Source: Chryseobacterium indoltheticum
Lineage (GTDB): Bacteria; Bacteroidota; Bacteroidia; Flavobacteriales; Weeksellaceae
Direction: 5' to 3'
Assembly: GCF_003815915.1 (NCBI RefSeq)
Contig: NZ_CP033929.1
Coordinates: 1,550,001 to 1,614,000, forward strand
DNA: 64,000 bases
The notes beneath the pieces are model-generated. The model did not search any database. It saw only the letters and a list, made by a program, of their open reading frames with translations, and was not told the DNA's origin. This document shows, in pieces, positions 8,462 through 15,718 of the stretch (position 1 is the first letter of the stretch; every line of letters begins with the position of its first letter). A program made the translations under genes and the position numbers.

Positions 8462-9652
8462 TTGAAATATTTTTATCTCTTTTTCTTTCTTTTGACGTCA
8501 GCTTTTTACAATTCTCAGGAAATGGATAGTGTTCGAAGATCAAATTTGCAAGGTTCTGTAAGTATGCAGTTTGGAAAATTTTTAGGAACCAATGATTATC
8601 TAAAAGAACTTAAGCATAGAGAATTTATCGGAGCTTCTGCAGAACTTACCGTGCAAACCGATGGAAGTCAGGAGTGGCACAAAAGATTTGGAAGACCTTA
8701 TTACGGTGGAGGGATTGTCGCTTTTGATTTCTTGAAAAACAGTGATATGGGAAGACCTTTCGCTATTTACGGAACTTTCGGTGGAGCCATCAAAGAAACA
8801 CTCACACATTCCTGGAATTACAACACAAGCGGTGGTTTTGCTTTCAACTGGACGCCTTTTGATCAGGAAAAAGGGTATCTTAATCAAACTTTCGGATCTT
8901 CAGTAAGTGTTTACATTAGCTTTGGAGCCAATTATAAATATTATCTTTCCAAACATTTAGATCTAGGATTGGGTTTAAATTTTACCCACTTTTCAAATGG
9001 TGCCTTGAAACTTCCCAATAAAGGAATGAATACATTCAATTCACAGCTTTCTCTCACGTATCATTTTGATGAAAGGCAATTTGCTCCGAAAGATACTTTG
9101 TCGGTATTTGATAAATATTCTACGTTGGATGTGAATGTTTTTGGAGGCGTAAGACATTCTATTTTTTATGGAAAAGATGAAGGTTTTAGTTATGATGATG
9201 TTGATTTGATAGATAAATTTAAAGGAAGGTATTATGAGAATTGGGGAATAGAAACGGTGTATCACAGACAGGTTACTTATAAATCATCTTTGGGCTTGGG
9301 GATTGGTCTTATGTATGACGAAGATTACAATCACAAGTTTTATCAGGATGAAAACGGAATAATCCAAAGTACAAAAAGATTTCAACGGGATCAGCTTTTA
9401 TTAAATATATTCCCTTCTTACCGACTTTCGATTTCAAAATTTGCGATTCAGATTCAGCCGGGATTCTATATATTTAAAAAAGAAATTGACCGACGTTATG
9501 ATAAAACTATTTTCTATCAGAGAGTTGGTTTCCAATATACAGTCGGGAAAAATCTGTTGATAGGAATCGGTTTGAGATCATTTAAATTTCATAAAGCAGA
9601 TTATATAGAATGGAGACTCGGTTACAGGATTTTTAATAAGAAAAATCCGTAA
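8462..9652 (+). CDS. PagL-like lipid A deacylase (acyloxyacyl hydrolase family)
   Basis: A 396-aa outer-membrane barrel. The start is TTG at 8462: the signal peptide (MKYFYLFFFLLTSAFYNSQ) begins there, no ATG precedes it and a TAnnTTTG box lies just upstream. The block LNFTHFSNGALKLPNKGMN near residue 180 matches the PagL active-site region, where a His and Ser (HxS) hydrolyse the 3-O-acyl chain of lipid A. The C-terminal half (from about 215) is a second strand-rich region, so the protein is about twice as long as classical PagL. It lies between rpsO and pnp but has its own promoter. Confidence 0.75.
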   Translation: MKYFYLFFFLLTSAFYNSQEMDSVRRSNLQGSVSMQFGKFLGTNDYLKELKHREFIGASAELTVQTDGSQEWHKRFGRPYYGGGIVAFDFLKNSDMGRPFAIYGTFGGAIKETLTHSWNYNTSGGFAFNWTPFDQEKGYLNQTFGSSVSVYISFGANYKYYLSKHLDLGLGLNFTHFSNGALKLPNKGMNTFNSQLSLTYHFDERQFAPKDTLSVFDKYSTLDVNVFGGVRHSIFYGKDEGFSYDDVDLIDKFKGRYYENWGIETVYHRQVTYKSSLGLGIGLMYDEDYNHKFYQDENGIIQSTKRFQRDQLLLNIFPSYRLSISKFAIQIQPGFYIFKKEIDRRYDKTIFYQRVGFQYTVGKNLLIGIGLRSFKFHKADYIEWRLGYRIFNKKNP

Positions 9653-9720
9653 TTAATATGAATGGAATGCCTGAAATTGAGCGTCAAGAAGTTTCGACAT
9701 TCTATTTAAAACAAAAACAC

Positions 9721-9728
9721 TAAATTTG
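9721..9728 (+). promoter_or_regulatory. Candidate -7 box for pnp
   Basis: TAAATTTG lies 68 bp before the pnp ATG (9796) and fits TAnnTTTG. The GTG at 9763 lies downstream of this box, so it is not excluded by it. Confidence 0.5.
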
Positions 9729-9795
9729 CATCACATTTTAGACGAAAATATCAATAATTAAAGTGCTCAATACGGAGCGCAACACAAAACAATTT

Positions 9796-12057
9796 ATGAG
9801 TATACCTCAAGCAATTACAGAGTTGATTACTCTTGCAGACGGCAGAGAAATCACATTAGAAACAGGGAAACTGGCAAAACAAGCTGACGGATCTGTAGTA
9901 GTAAAAATGGGCGGAACAATGCTTTTAGCAACCGTAGTAGCAAGTAAAGAAGCTAAAGACGGTGTAGATTTCTTACCATTAACAGTAGATTACAGAGAAA
10001 AATTCTACGCTGGTGGAAAAATCCCCGGAAACTTTTTCAGAAGAGAAGCCAGACCTTCAGATCAGGAAATCCTGACGATGCGTTTGGTAGACAGAGTTTT
10101 GAGACCATTATTCCCGGAAGATTTCCACGCAGAAGTTCAGGTGATGATCTCATTGATTTCTTATGACGGAGAATCTATTCCTGACGATTTAGCGGGTCTT
10201 GCAGCATCTGCAGCAATCGCTATCACAGATATTCCTTTCAACGGACCAATGTCTGAAGTAAGAGTAGTAAGAATTAACGGTGAACTTTCTGTAAACCCTA
10301 AATTTGAAGATCTTAAAATTGCTGACCTTGATATCATGGTGGGAGCAACTAAAGATTCTATCGTAATGGTAGAAGGAGAGATGAAAGAAATCTCTGAAGC
10401 AGAAATGCTTGAAGCTATCCAGTTCGCTCACGTTGAAATCAAAAAACAAGTTGAAGCTCAGGAAAGATTAGCTGAAAAAGTAGGCAAATCATTACCAAAA
10501 AGAGAATACAGCCACGAAAATCACGATGAAGCAATTCGCGAGAAAGTGTGGAAAGAAACTTACGATAAAGTATATGAAGTAGCAAAAACTCCTTCAGGAA
10601 AAGAAGAAAGAGGTGAGAAATTCAAAGCTGTTTTAGCTGAATTCTTAGCTCAATATGTAGAAGATGCTGAAGAACTGGAAAGAGTAACTCCTTTCGCAAA
10701 AGTATACTACCACGATGTAGAAAAAGAAGCGATGCGTCAGATGATTATCAATGACAAAATCCGTCTTGATGGTCGTGATCCTGAAACAATTCGCCCGATC
10801 TGGAGCGAAATTGACTATTTACCGGGAGCTCACGGTTCTGCAATCTTTACTAGAGGTGAAACTCAGTCTTTAACAGCTGTAACTTTAGGTTCAGTAAAAG
10901 ATGCGAACATGGTAGACAGCGTAATGGTAAATTATGACGAAAGATTCTTCTTACATTATAACTTCCCTCCATTCTCAACTGGTGAAGCTCGTCCTTTAAG
11001 AGGAACTTCAAGAAGAGAAGTGGGTCATGGAAACTTAGCTCAAAGAGCTTTGGCAAATATGATCCCTGAAGAAAATCCTTATACTATCCGTATCGTTTCT
11101 GATATTTTAGAATCAAACGGTTCGTCTTCTATGGCGACAGTTTGTGCAGGAACATTGGCTTTGATGGATGCAGGTATTCAAATTACAAAACCGGTTTCCG
11201 GGATTGCAATGGGATTGGTAACTGACGTAAAAACCGGAAAATTCACAGTGCTTTCTGATATCTTAGGAGACGAAGATCACTTAGGTGATATGGACTTTAA
11301 AGTAACAGGAACTGCAGACGGAATCACCGCTTGTCAGATGGATATCAAAATCCAGGGACTTTCTATGGATATTATGGAGAAAGCGCTTCTACAGGCTAGA
11401 AACGGAAGACTTCATATTCTTGATAAATTAAATGAAACTATTTCTGCACCAAGAGAAGATGTGAAACCTCACGCGCCGAAAATGGTAATGATGGAAATCT
11501 CTAAAGATTTCATCGGTGCTGTAATCGGACCTGGTGGAAAAATCATTCAGCAAATGCAGAAGGATACGGATACGGTTATCGCAATTGAAGAAGTTGGTGA
11601 GATCGGAAGAATCGAAATTTCTGGTGTTAGCAGAGAAAAGATCAACGATGCGATTGCAAGAATCAACGAGATTACTTTTGTACCTGTTGTAGGTGAAGTT
11701 TACCAAGGTAAAGTAGTGAAAGTAATGGATTTCGGAGCTTTCGTAGCGATTGCAAAAGGAACTGAAGGATTACTTCACATTTCTGAAATCGAATGGGCTC
11801 GTCTTGATAAAGTTCCTTACAAAGAAGGTGACGAAGTTGAGGTGAAATTTATGGGGTATGATGACCGTAAGAAAATGAAACTTTCTAGAAAAGTTTTATT
11901 GCCAAGACCACCAAGACCTGAGCAAAAACCAAGAGAAGAAGGACAAGGAAGACCAGAAGGACAAAACAGACCTGAAAGACCTGCGAGACCGGAAAGTAAA
12001 GTAAATCCGGAAGGAAGAGACCAGCCGGGAGAGCACAAGCCTTTGAACGAAGCTTAA
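9796..12057 (+). CDS. pnp: Polyribonucleotide nucleotidyltransferase (PNPase)
   Basis: 753 aa from the ATG at 9796; the frame is open to a GTG at 9763, but [13 protein letters not shown] fits family N-termini better. Two RNase PH-like core domains are present, the second with the active-site region [18 protein letters not shown]. They are followed by a KH domain ([17 protein letters not shown], about residue 570) and an S1 domain ([18 protein letters not shown]). PNPase degrades RNA phosphorolytically from the 3' end. The last 50 or so residues form a Pro/Arg/Glu/Gly-rich tail with repeated RPE/RPEG units, longer and more repetitive than in E. coli PNPase. A strong terminator follows. Confidence 0.97.
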   Translation: MSIPQAITELITLADGREITLETGKLAKQADGSVVVKMGGTMLLATVVASKEAKDGVDFLPLTVDYREKFYAGGKIPGNFFRREARPSDQEILTMRLVDRVLRPLFPEDFHAEVQVMISLISYDGESIPDDLAGLAASAAIAITDIPFNGPMSEVRVVRINGELSVNPKFEDLKIADLDIMVGATKDSIVMVEGEMKEISEAEMLEAIQFAHVEIKKQVEAQERLAEKVGKSLPKREYSHENHDEAIREKVWKETYDKVYEVAKTPSGKEERGEKFKAVLAEFLAQYVEDAEELERVTPFAKVYYHDVEKEAMRQMIINDKIRLDGRDPETIRPIWSEIDYLPGAHGSAIFTRGETQSLTAVTLGSVKDANMVDSVMVNYDERFFLHYNFPPFSTGEARPLRGTSRREVGHGNLAQRALANMIPEENPYTIRIVSDILESNGSSSMATVCAGTLALMDAGIQITKPVSGIAMGLVTDVKTGKFTVLSDILGDEDHLGDMDFKVTGTADGITACQMDIKIQGLSMDIMEKALLQARNGRLHILDKLNETISAPREDVKPHAPKMVMMEISKDFIGAVIGPGGKIIQQMQKDTDTVIAIEEVGEIGRIEISGVSREKINDAIARINEITFVPVVGEVYQGKVVKVMDFGAFVAIAKGTEGLLHISEIEWARLDKVPYKEGDEVEVKFMGYDDRKKMKLSRKVLLPRPPRPEQKPREEGQGRPEGQNRPERPARPESKVNPEGRDQPGEHKPLNEA

Positions 12058-12120
12058 TAAAAGTCCTTAAGGGACGATTTAATACAGCATAGGATGTAAA
12101 TTCTATGATCATAAAAGTAA

Positions 12121-12147
12121 ACCACCGAAATTTTCGGTGGTTTTTTT
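12121..12147 (+). terminator. pnp terminator
   Basis: ACCACCGAAA and TTTTCGGTGGT form a near-perfect palindrome at 12121-12141, followed by a T run. Confidence 0.9.
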
Positions 12148-12635
12148 ATGTACAAAGTTTTAATAGTTATTTTCACGTTAAGAATTGAAAACACGATTTG
12201 AAAAGACTGAAAGCAAATGTTTATGATTTTCAATTTGCTGATATTGTAAACCGTGAAGGATTAAAGACTAATAAAAGAATGATGTATTGCCGTTTTTAAA
12301 AGCATTAAAATAGATTGAATTTCAAATAATTATATGCTAGAGAGGTGAAGTTACAATCTTTTGTTGTATATTTGCATTTAATTAATAAGAAGGTTTCTAT
12401 CTTTGCTTTAGCGGTAATAGTTTAGAATATTCATTTTTCCTCTCAGTTTTCACTTTCTTAATGTCTTAAATGGATCTTTATTCCGATAATATTTTCTTAA
12501 GACAATCTGAATCATCATTACTGAAAAACAATTAAGATACCTTTTTTACTTCAGAGAAGAAGTATTATTGGTTATTGGGGTTATATAATACATCCCAAAA
12601 AAAGTCAGTTTAAACAAATAAATTTTATACAATAT
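12148..12635 (+). promoter_or_regulatory. Gap before the cold-shock gene: promoter boxes and long leader
   Basis: A 488-bp gap with no convincing gene. Two TAnnTTTG boxes occur, TATATTTG (12367-12374) and TATCTTTG (12398-12405). The TTTG of the first could serve as a -33 element for the second at 23 bp. Either would give a 5' leader of more than 220 nt, consistent with the long structured leaders of cold-shock mRNAs in other bacteria. No specific structure was resolved. Confidence 0.4.
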
Positions 12636-13070
12636 ATGGCGGATTCTTTCTCTAAAAAAGAAAATTTCAAGAAAAAAGTTCAAAAAGCAAAGGAAAAAGC
12701 TCAAAAAAGAGAAGAGCGTAAAACCAGCAACAACAAAGGTAAAGGTCTAGACGACATGATCATGTACGTGGATGCCAATGGGCAGTTGACTTCTACACCA
12801 CCGGATAACAGCAACGTTGAAGATTTTGATATCAACAACATTCAGCTGGGTGCAGCTCCTATCGAAGCTGAAGAATTGATTAAGACAGGAATTGTAACAT
12901 TTTTCAGTGAAAAAGGTTACGGTTTTATTACAGAAGACGGTTCGAAAGAAAATGTTTTCTTCCACAGTAACAACTGTATGGAACCTATCAAAAAAGGAAA
13001 CAAAGTATCTTTTGAAAAAGAGAAATCTCCAAAAGGTTTTGTTGCAGTAGAAATCAGAATGGTTAAATAA
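12636..13070 (+). CDS. Cold-shock-domain protein with basic N-terminal extension
   Basis: A 144-aa protein. Residues about 1-35 are highly basic and helical (KKVQKAKEKAQKREERK), followed by an acidic/polar linker. The C-terminal 60 residues form a cold-shock domain with KGYGFI (RNP1-like) and VFFHS (RNP2-like) motifs that bind single-stranded RNA or DNA. It is about twice the length of CspA. Bacteroidetes commonly carry such extended forms. The long leader suggests post-transcriptional control. It is probably an RNA chaperone. Confidence 0.88.
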   Translation: MADSFSKKENFKKKVQKAKEKAQKREERKTSNNKGKGLDDMIMYVDANGQLTSTPPDNSNVEDFDINNIQLGAAPIEAEELIKTGIVTFFSEKGYGFITEDGSKENVFFHSNNCMEPIKKGNKVSFEKEKSPKGFVAVEIRMVK

Positions 13071-13114
13071 TTATTCGATTTTTGGTACTGAAACCCAATA
13101 GATCATATCATATA

Positions 13115-13145
13115 AAAGGCTCCAATAGGAGCCTTTTTGTTTTTA
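13115..13145 (+). terminator. Terminator after the cold-shock gene
   Basis: GGCTCC (13118-13123) and GGAGCC (13128-13133) with a 4-nt loop and a T run. The 20 bases ATCATATAAAAGGCTCCAAT (13107-13126) recur exactly at 14585-14604. Confidence 0.85.
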
Positions 13146-13188
13146 GTTAGTGATAGATTTTTATTCCGAAATTTGTAAATATTTTTCT

Positions 13189-13419
13189 GTGATGCAAGAG
13201 TTGAAGTTTGCATCCCAAGAATGTAATTTTGCAACGTAAGAATATAGTTTTACAATGCAAGAATATGATTTTTCAACGTAAAAATTTAAGTTCACAATGC
13301 AAGAATGTAATTCTGCATCGTGCCAATTTGAAATAACATCGCAAAAAAATAAAGTTACATAACAAGAATGTAACTTTACATTGCAAGAATATTGAGTTAC
13401 TATGCTTCAACATTCTTTT
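13189..13419. repeat. Degenerate 21-bp tandem repeat array (about 11 units)
   Basis: From 13210, successive 21-bp blocks align without gaps to 13419, with consensus near RCAANGNAAGAATRTARTTTT, preceded by a partial unit from about 13189. Most units contain CAAGAAT or TAAGAAT. In the plus frame starting at 13211 each unit encodes a heptad of type (Q/H)(R/C)KN followed by three hydrophobic residues. That frame is interrupted by TAA at 13334-13336 and then resumes. It fills the gap between the cold-shock gene and the convergent 13434 gene. Function is unknown. Confidence 0.8.
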
Positions 13420-13433
13420 GAACACAAAAAATA

Positions 13434-14156
13434 TTATTTTCTATTCGTAAATTCTATTGCTGAAACGTTTGTATACTCAGGAGATGTTGCACCGTAGAGG
13501 CTTTTCACATATTTTTTGATGTTCTGGGCGATGGTGTACAATCCCGCACCCTCTGCATACAAAATTTTATCTCTTTCTATCAATTTGGTATTGAGCTCGG
13601 CTTCTGTCTGGTCGACAGCCTGGGTACTACTCATTAATGATGCATGATAGTTGGTGAGGTTGTTTAATTTTAAATCTTCTTCATTCGGTGTGTAGCCCGG
13701 AATGGTTGCCAATAACTGGAGAAGAATCCCGAAATTCTCAGCCTGTTGGGTGAAAGACTGGCGGGAAGTGGAAGCTGTTTTGGAAGCTTTTTTACCTTCT
13801 TCGGGTGGAGTGGTGGTTTTCTTTGAGCTGCCCTGAATTGCACGGTTCATTGATCTTGCCTGATCTAATGTACCTTGTGGCAATCCTAAAATTTCGAGCA
13901 GATTAACGATTTTGGTACATGTTGATTTTAGATTTTCGAAAGCGGTCTGACGGATGATGACTGCGTTTTTGTTGGCGTTTCGTTTATCTTCCGCCTCAGC
14001 TAATTTTGCAGTAGCTGTGGTGTACAATGCCTGAAGGTTTGCTACTGTAATGTTTTCTACCGGAGGATTGTAGAGGCTGTAGGTGGTAACTTGCTGTGTG
14101 ATTTTTTGAAGGTTCGCTACATTTTTAGCGTGCCCAACTTCTGAAGTACTTGACAT
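13434..14156 (-). CDS. Hypothetical protein, helical and Ala/Thr-rich
   Basis: About 240 aa from ATG 14156 (MSSTSEVGHAK). An ATG at 14186 would overlap the apparent -7 box, so the shorter start is preferred. The sequence is almost entirely helical (TVANLQALYTTATAKLAEAE, then KNAVIIRQTAFENLKS). A Ser/Lys/Thr-rich low-complexity linker lies around residue 110-140 and a second helical part follows. There is no signal peptide or known motif. The pattern suggests a four-helix-bundle or coiled-coil protein. I recognise the type as a recurrent Flavobacteriia hypothetical protein but not its function. It sits between repeat clusters. Confidence 0.6.
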   Translation of the reverse strand: MSSTSEVGHAKNVANLQKITQQVTTYSLYNPPVENITVANLQALYTTATAKLAEAEDKRNANKNAVIIRQTAFENLKSTCTKIVNLLEILGLPQGTLDQARSMNRAIQGSSKKTTTPPEEGKKASKTASTSRQSFTQQAENFGILLQLLATIPGYTPNEEDLKLNNLTNYHASLMSSTQAVDQTEAELNTKLIERDKILYAEGAGLYTIAQNIKKYVKSLYGATSPEYTNVSAIEFTNRK

Positions 14157-14183
14157 AATATTTGTGTTTTTAAATTTGTAATT

Positions 14184-14191
14184 CAAATATA
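14184..14191 (-). promoter_or_regulatory. -7 box for the 13434 gene
   Basis: On the minus strand TATATTTG (14191 to 14184) fits the Bacteroidetes box. It overlaps the upstream ATG at 14186 and so argues for the ATG at 14156. Confidence 0.5.
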
Positions 14192-14269
14192 AATATTATT
14201 TTGAATAGAATTGATTTTGAAGTGAAATATTTTGATAATCAGGATATTATGTTAAATAGGGTAATGGAC

Positions 14270-14580
14270 AACCCTGGCGTCGAGGCTAGGGTTTTTATAT
14301 TGGAAGCACGGATTGCAAATCCGCGCTATCGGGCTTCGGGATAAGAGATTCTGATCATAGTTTCTAAATTATTAAACGCAAAGATTTTATCTTTAAATTT
14401 TCTATTTTAGAAAGCAAAAGCTAATAATTTGCTTTGCAAAGCTTGAGCAAAAGCATGATAAAATCAACTTATTGATTTTTCTTTGCTTACTTTATTACAA
14501 AAGAATAAAATTCACCTCCGAATTAAATATATAATGGACTAAAAGTTAAGTGAAGCACGGATTACAAATCCGCGCTATCG
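14270..14580. repeat. Cluster of dispersed repeats
   Basis: This stretch holds no gene. It contains: a hairpin AACCCT/AGGGTT (14270-14293) followed by T; two copies of a 29-bp repeat at 14303-14331 and 14552-14580 differing by one base, whose core CGGATTGCAAATCCG folds into a 6-bp hairpin; an imperfect inverted repeat starting with AAACGCAAAGATTTTATC (about 14374-14391) and ending near 14488; and the perfect 12-bp palindrome GCTTTGCAAAGC. The nested layout suggests successive insertions. Confidence 0.65.
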
Positions 14581-14584
14581 TATC

Positions 14585-14620
14585 ATCATATAAAAGGCTC
14601 CAATCGGGGCCTCTTTTGTT
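14585..14620 (-). terminator. Duplicated terminator after the second nucleotidyltransferase
   Basis: On the minus strand GGCCCC and GGAGCC pair (with one wobble pair) around GATT and are followed by TTTT. Twenty bases are identical to the cold-shock terminator at 13107-13126, so the segment between them is flanked by direct copies. Confidence 0.65.
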
Positions 14621-14622
14621 TT

Positions 14623-15717
14623 TTAATTACTGTAAAGTGAATTTCTTATTTCCACTAAAAGTCTGGTTGTTTTTTCTACATCAGGAAATTCAGGAAGTGT
14701 AGACTTTGAATGATGATATTCAATAGATGTAATCAGCTGTTCGGCTTTCTTCATCACATTATCATACGACCAGTTTCCGGCTTTGATGTCTAATAATTCA
14801 TCCCGATTTTTGACCCGAATCTCTAACGAACCGGTTTTAAAGATATGTTCACAAGACTGTAACAAACGAATCGTGTGCATCATATTTTTGCTGTCGTAGT
14901 TTTGTCCATGGTTCTGGTTGACGTTGTAGCGGTCTTCATTTCTTTCTGAAACCCACTTCCAATATTCGCGGTAATCTTTACAATAGGTGGAGTAAGCGTC
15001 TAGATTACAAAACATAAAAGCCAACGATTGTTCACCTTTCGGAACAGATGAAACAGAAACCTGATTGGCTTCTTCATTCTGAATAATTCCTTTGTAGTTT
15101 AAATCTCCCGATTCATCATAGAAAAGCGCAAACATTCCTTTGGTATTGTCGATGCTTACCAAACCACATTTTTCTTGGGAAAGACCACCCCGTCCTTCGG
15201 AAATCCCTCCAGAGGAGGGGAATTCTCTCAACCATTTTTTCAACGGAACAGAGCTATTATTTTCTAAAATATAACAGAAATCAAGAATTGATTTTCTTTC
15301 TTTATCAATTGGATTTAAAATCTTTTTGTTCAGTCCTTTTGCTTTTTTGATTTGTGAAATCGCATAACCTGCAAATGTATCTTTGCATAATTTCGATAAG
15401 AAATCTTCCGGCTTCAGCAAATCCATCAACGGATTTTTATGCTGAATACAATTTTCCGGACTTGCCAGAATTTCCAGAATATTCGGATTGTTTTTCTGTA
15501 ATAATTCTATAAACCTCCCGATTTCGAAATACGAAATATCATTCGTTTCATTAGAAATCTGCGGAATATAGTTTAAACCAAAAAAGTCTTCTTTTGGTAA
15601 ATAGTATACTCCACGGATGTCTGTGTCTGAGTTTTCCGTTGCGAGACCGAAAGAGCGGCTTCCCGAGATGGATTGGAAGAGGATGAGGTTTTTATTTTTA
15701 AGGGTTTGGATGGTCAT
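14623..15717 (-). CDS. GSR-type nucleotidyltransferase (COG3541/RlaP-like), copy 2
   Basis: 364 aa from ATG 15717, one base after the stop of the PHP-ATPase gene (TAA-A-ATG); the open frame extends further upstream but overlaps that gene. The N-terminal polymerase-beta-fold motif SGSRSFGLATENSDTDIRG contains the GSR helix and the DTD metal-binding aspartates. Members of this family recur beside RtcB ligases and are predicted to act on RNA ends. Residues about 165-180 (EFPSSGGISEGRGGLS) are encoded by a palindromic repeat that resembles the intergenic element at 22174-22233, so the protein seems to carry an in-frame repeat insertion between KKWLR and QEKCG. Confidence 0.75.
   Translation of the reverse strand: MTIQTLKNKNLILFQSISGSRSFGLATENSDTDIRGVYYLPKEDFFGLNYIPQISNETNDISYFEIGRFIELLQKNNPNILEILASPENCIQHKNPLMDLLKPEDFLSKLCKDTFAGYAISQIKKAKGLNKKILNPIDKERKSILDFCYILENNSSVPLKKWLREFPSSGGISEGRGGLSQEKCGLVSIDNTKGMFALFYDESGDLNYKGIIQNEEANQVSVSSVPKGEQSLAFMFCNLDAYSTYCKDYREYWKWVSERNEDRYNVNQNHGQNYDSKNMMHTIRLLQSCEHIFKTGSLEIRVKNRDELLDIKAGNWSYDNVMKKAEQLITSIEYHHSKSTLPEFPDVEKTTRLLVEIRNSLYSN
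15178..15226. repeat. Intragenic copy of repeat family G
   Basis: CCACCCCGTC (15184-15193), then CCCTCC (15205-15210) and GGAGGGG (15214-15220) in the order and strand seen in the intergenic copy at 22174-22233. It lies in frame within the nucleotidyltransferase gene and encodes about 16 Gly/Ser-rich residues. Confidence 0.6.
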
Positions 15718-15718
15718 T

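Noticed and set aside
9763..9795. Upstream GTG start for pnp
   Set aside because: The added residues ([11 protein letters not shown]) do not resemble PNPase N-termini, while ATG 9796 does.
13208..13336. A real small protein encoded by the tandem array
   Set aside because: The open frame of about 42 codons has only a TTG start, is interrupted by a stop within the array and has no promoter signature; it is kept as a repeat, not a gene.
13189..13419. CRISPR array
   Set aside because: Units are contiguous and degenerate with no unique spacers between conserved repeats.
14270..14580. Small RNA or tRNA gene in the repeat cluster
   Set aside because: Hairpins match repeats found elsewhere in the window and no tRNA-like fold or promoter was found.
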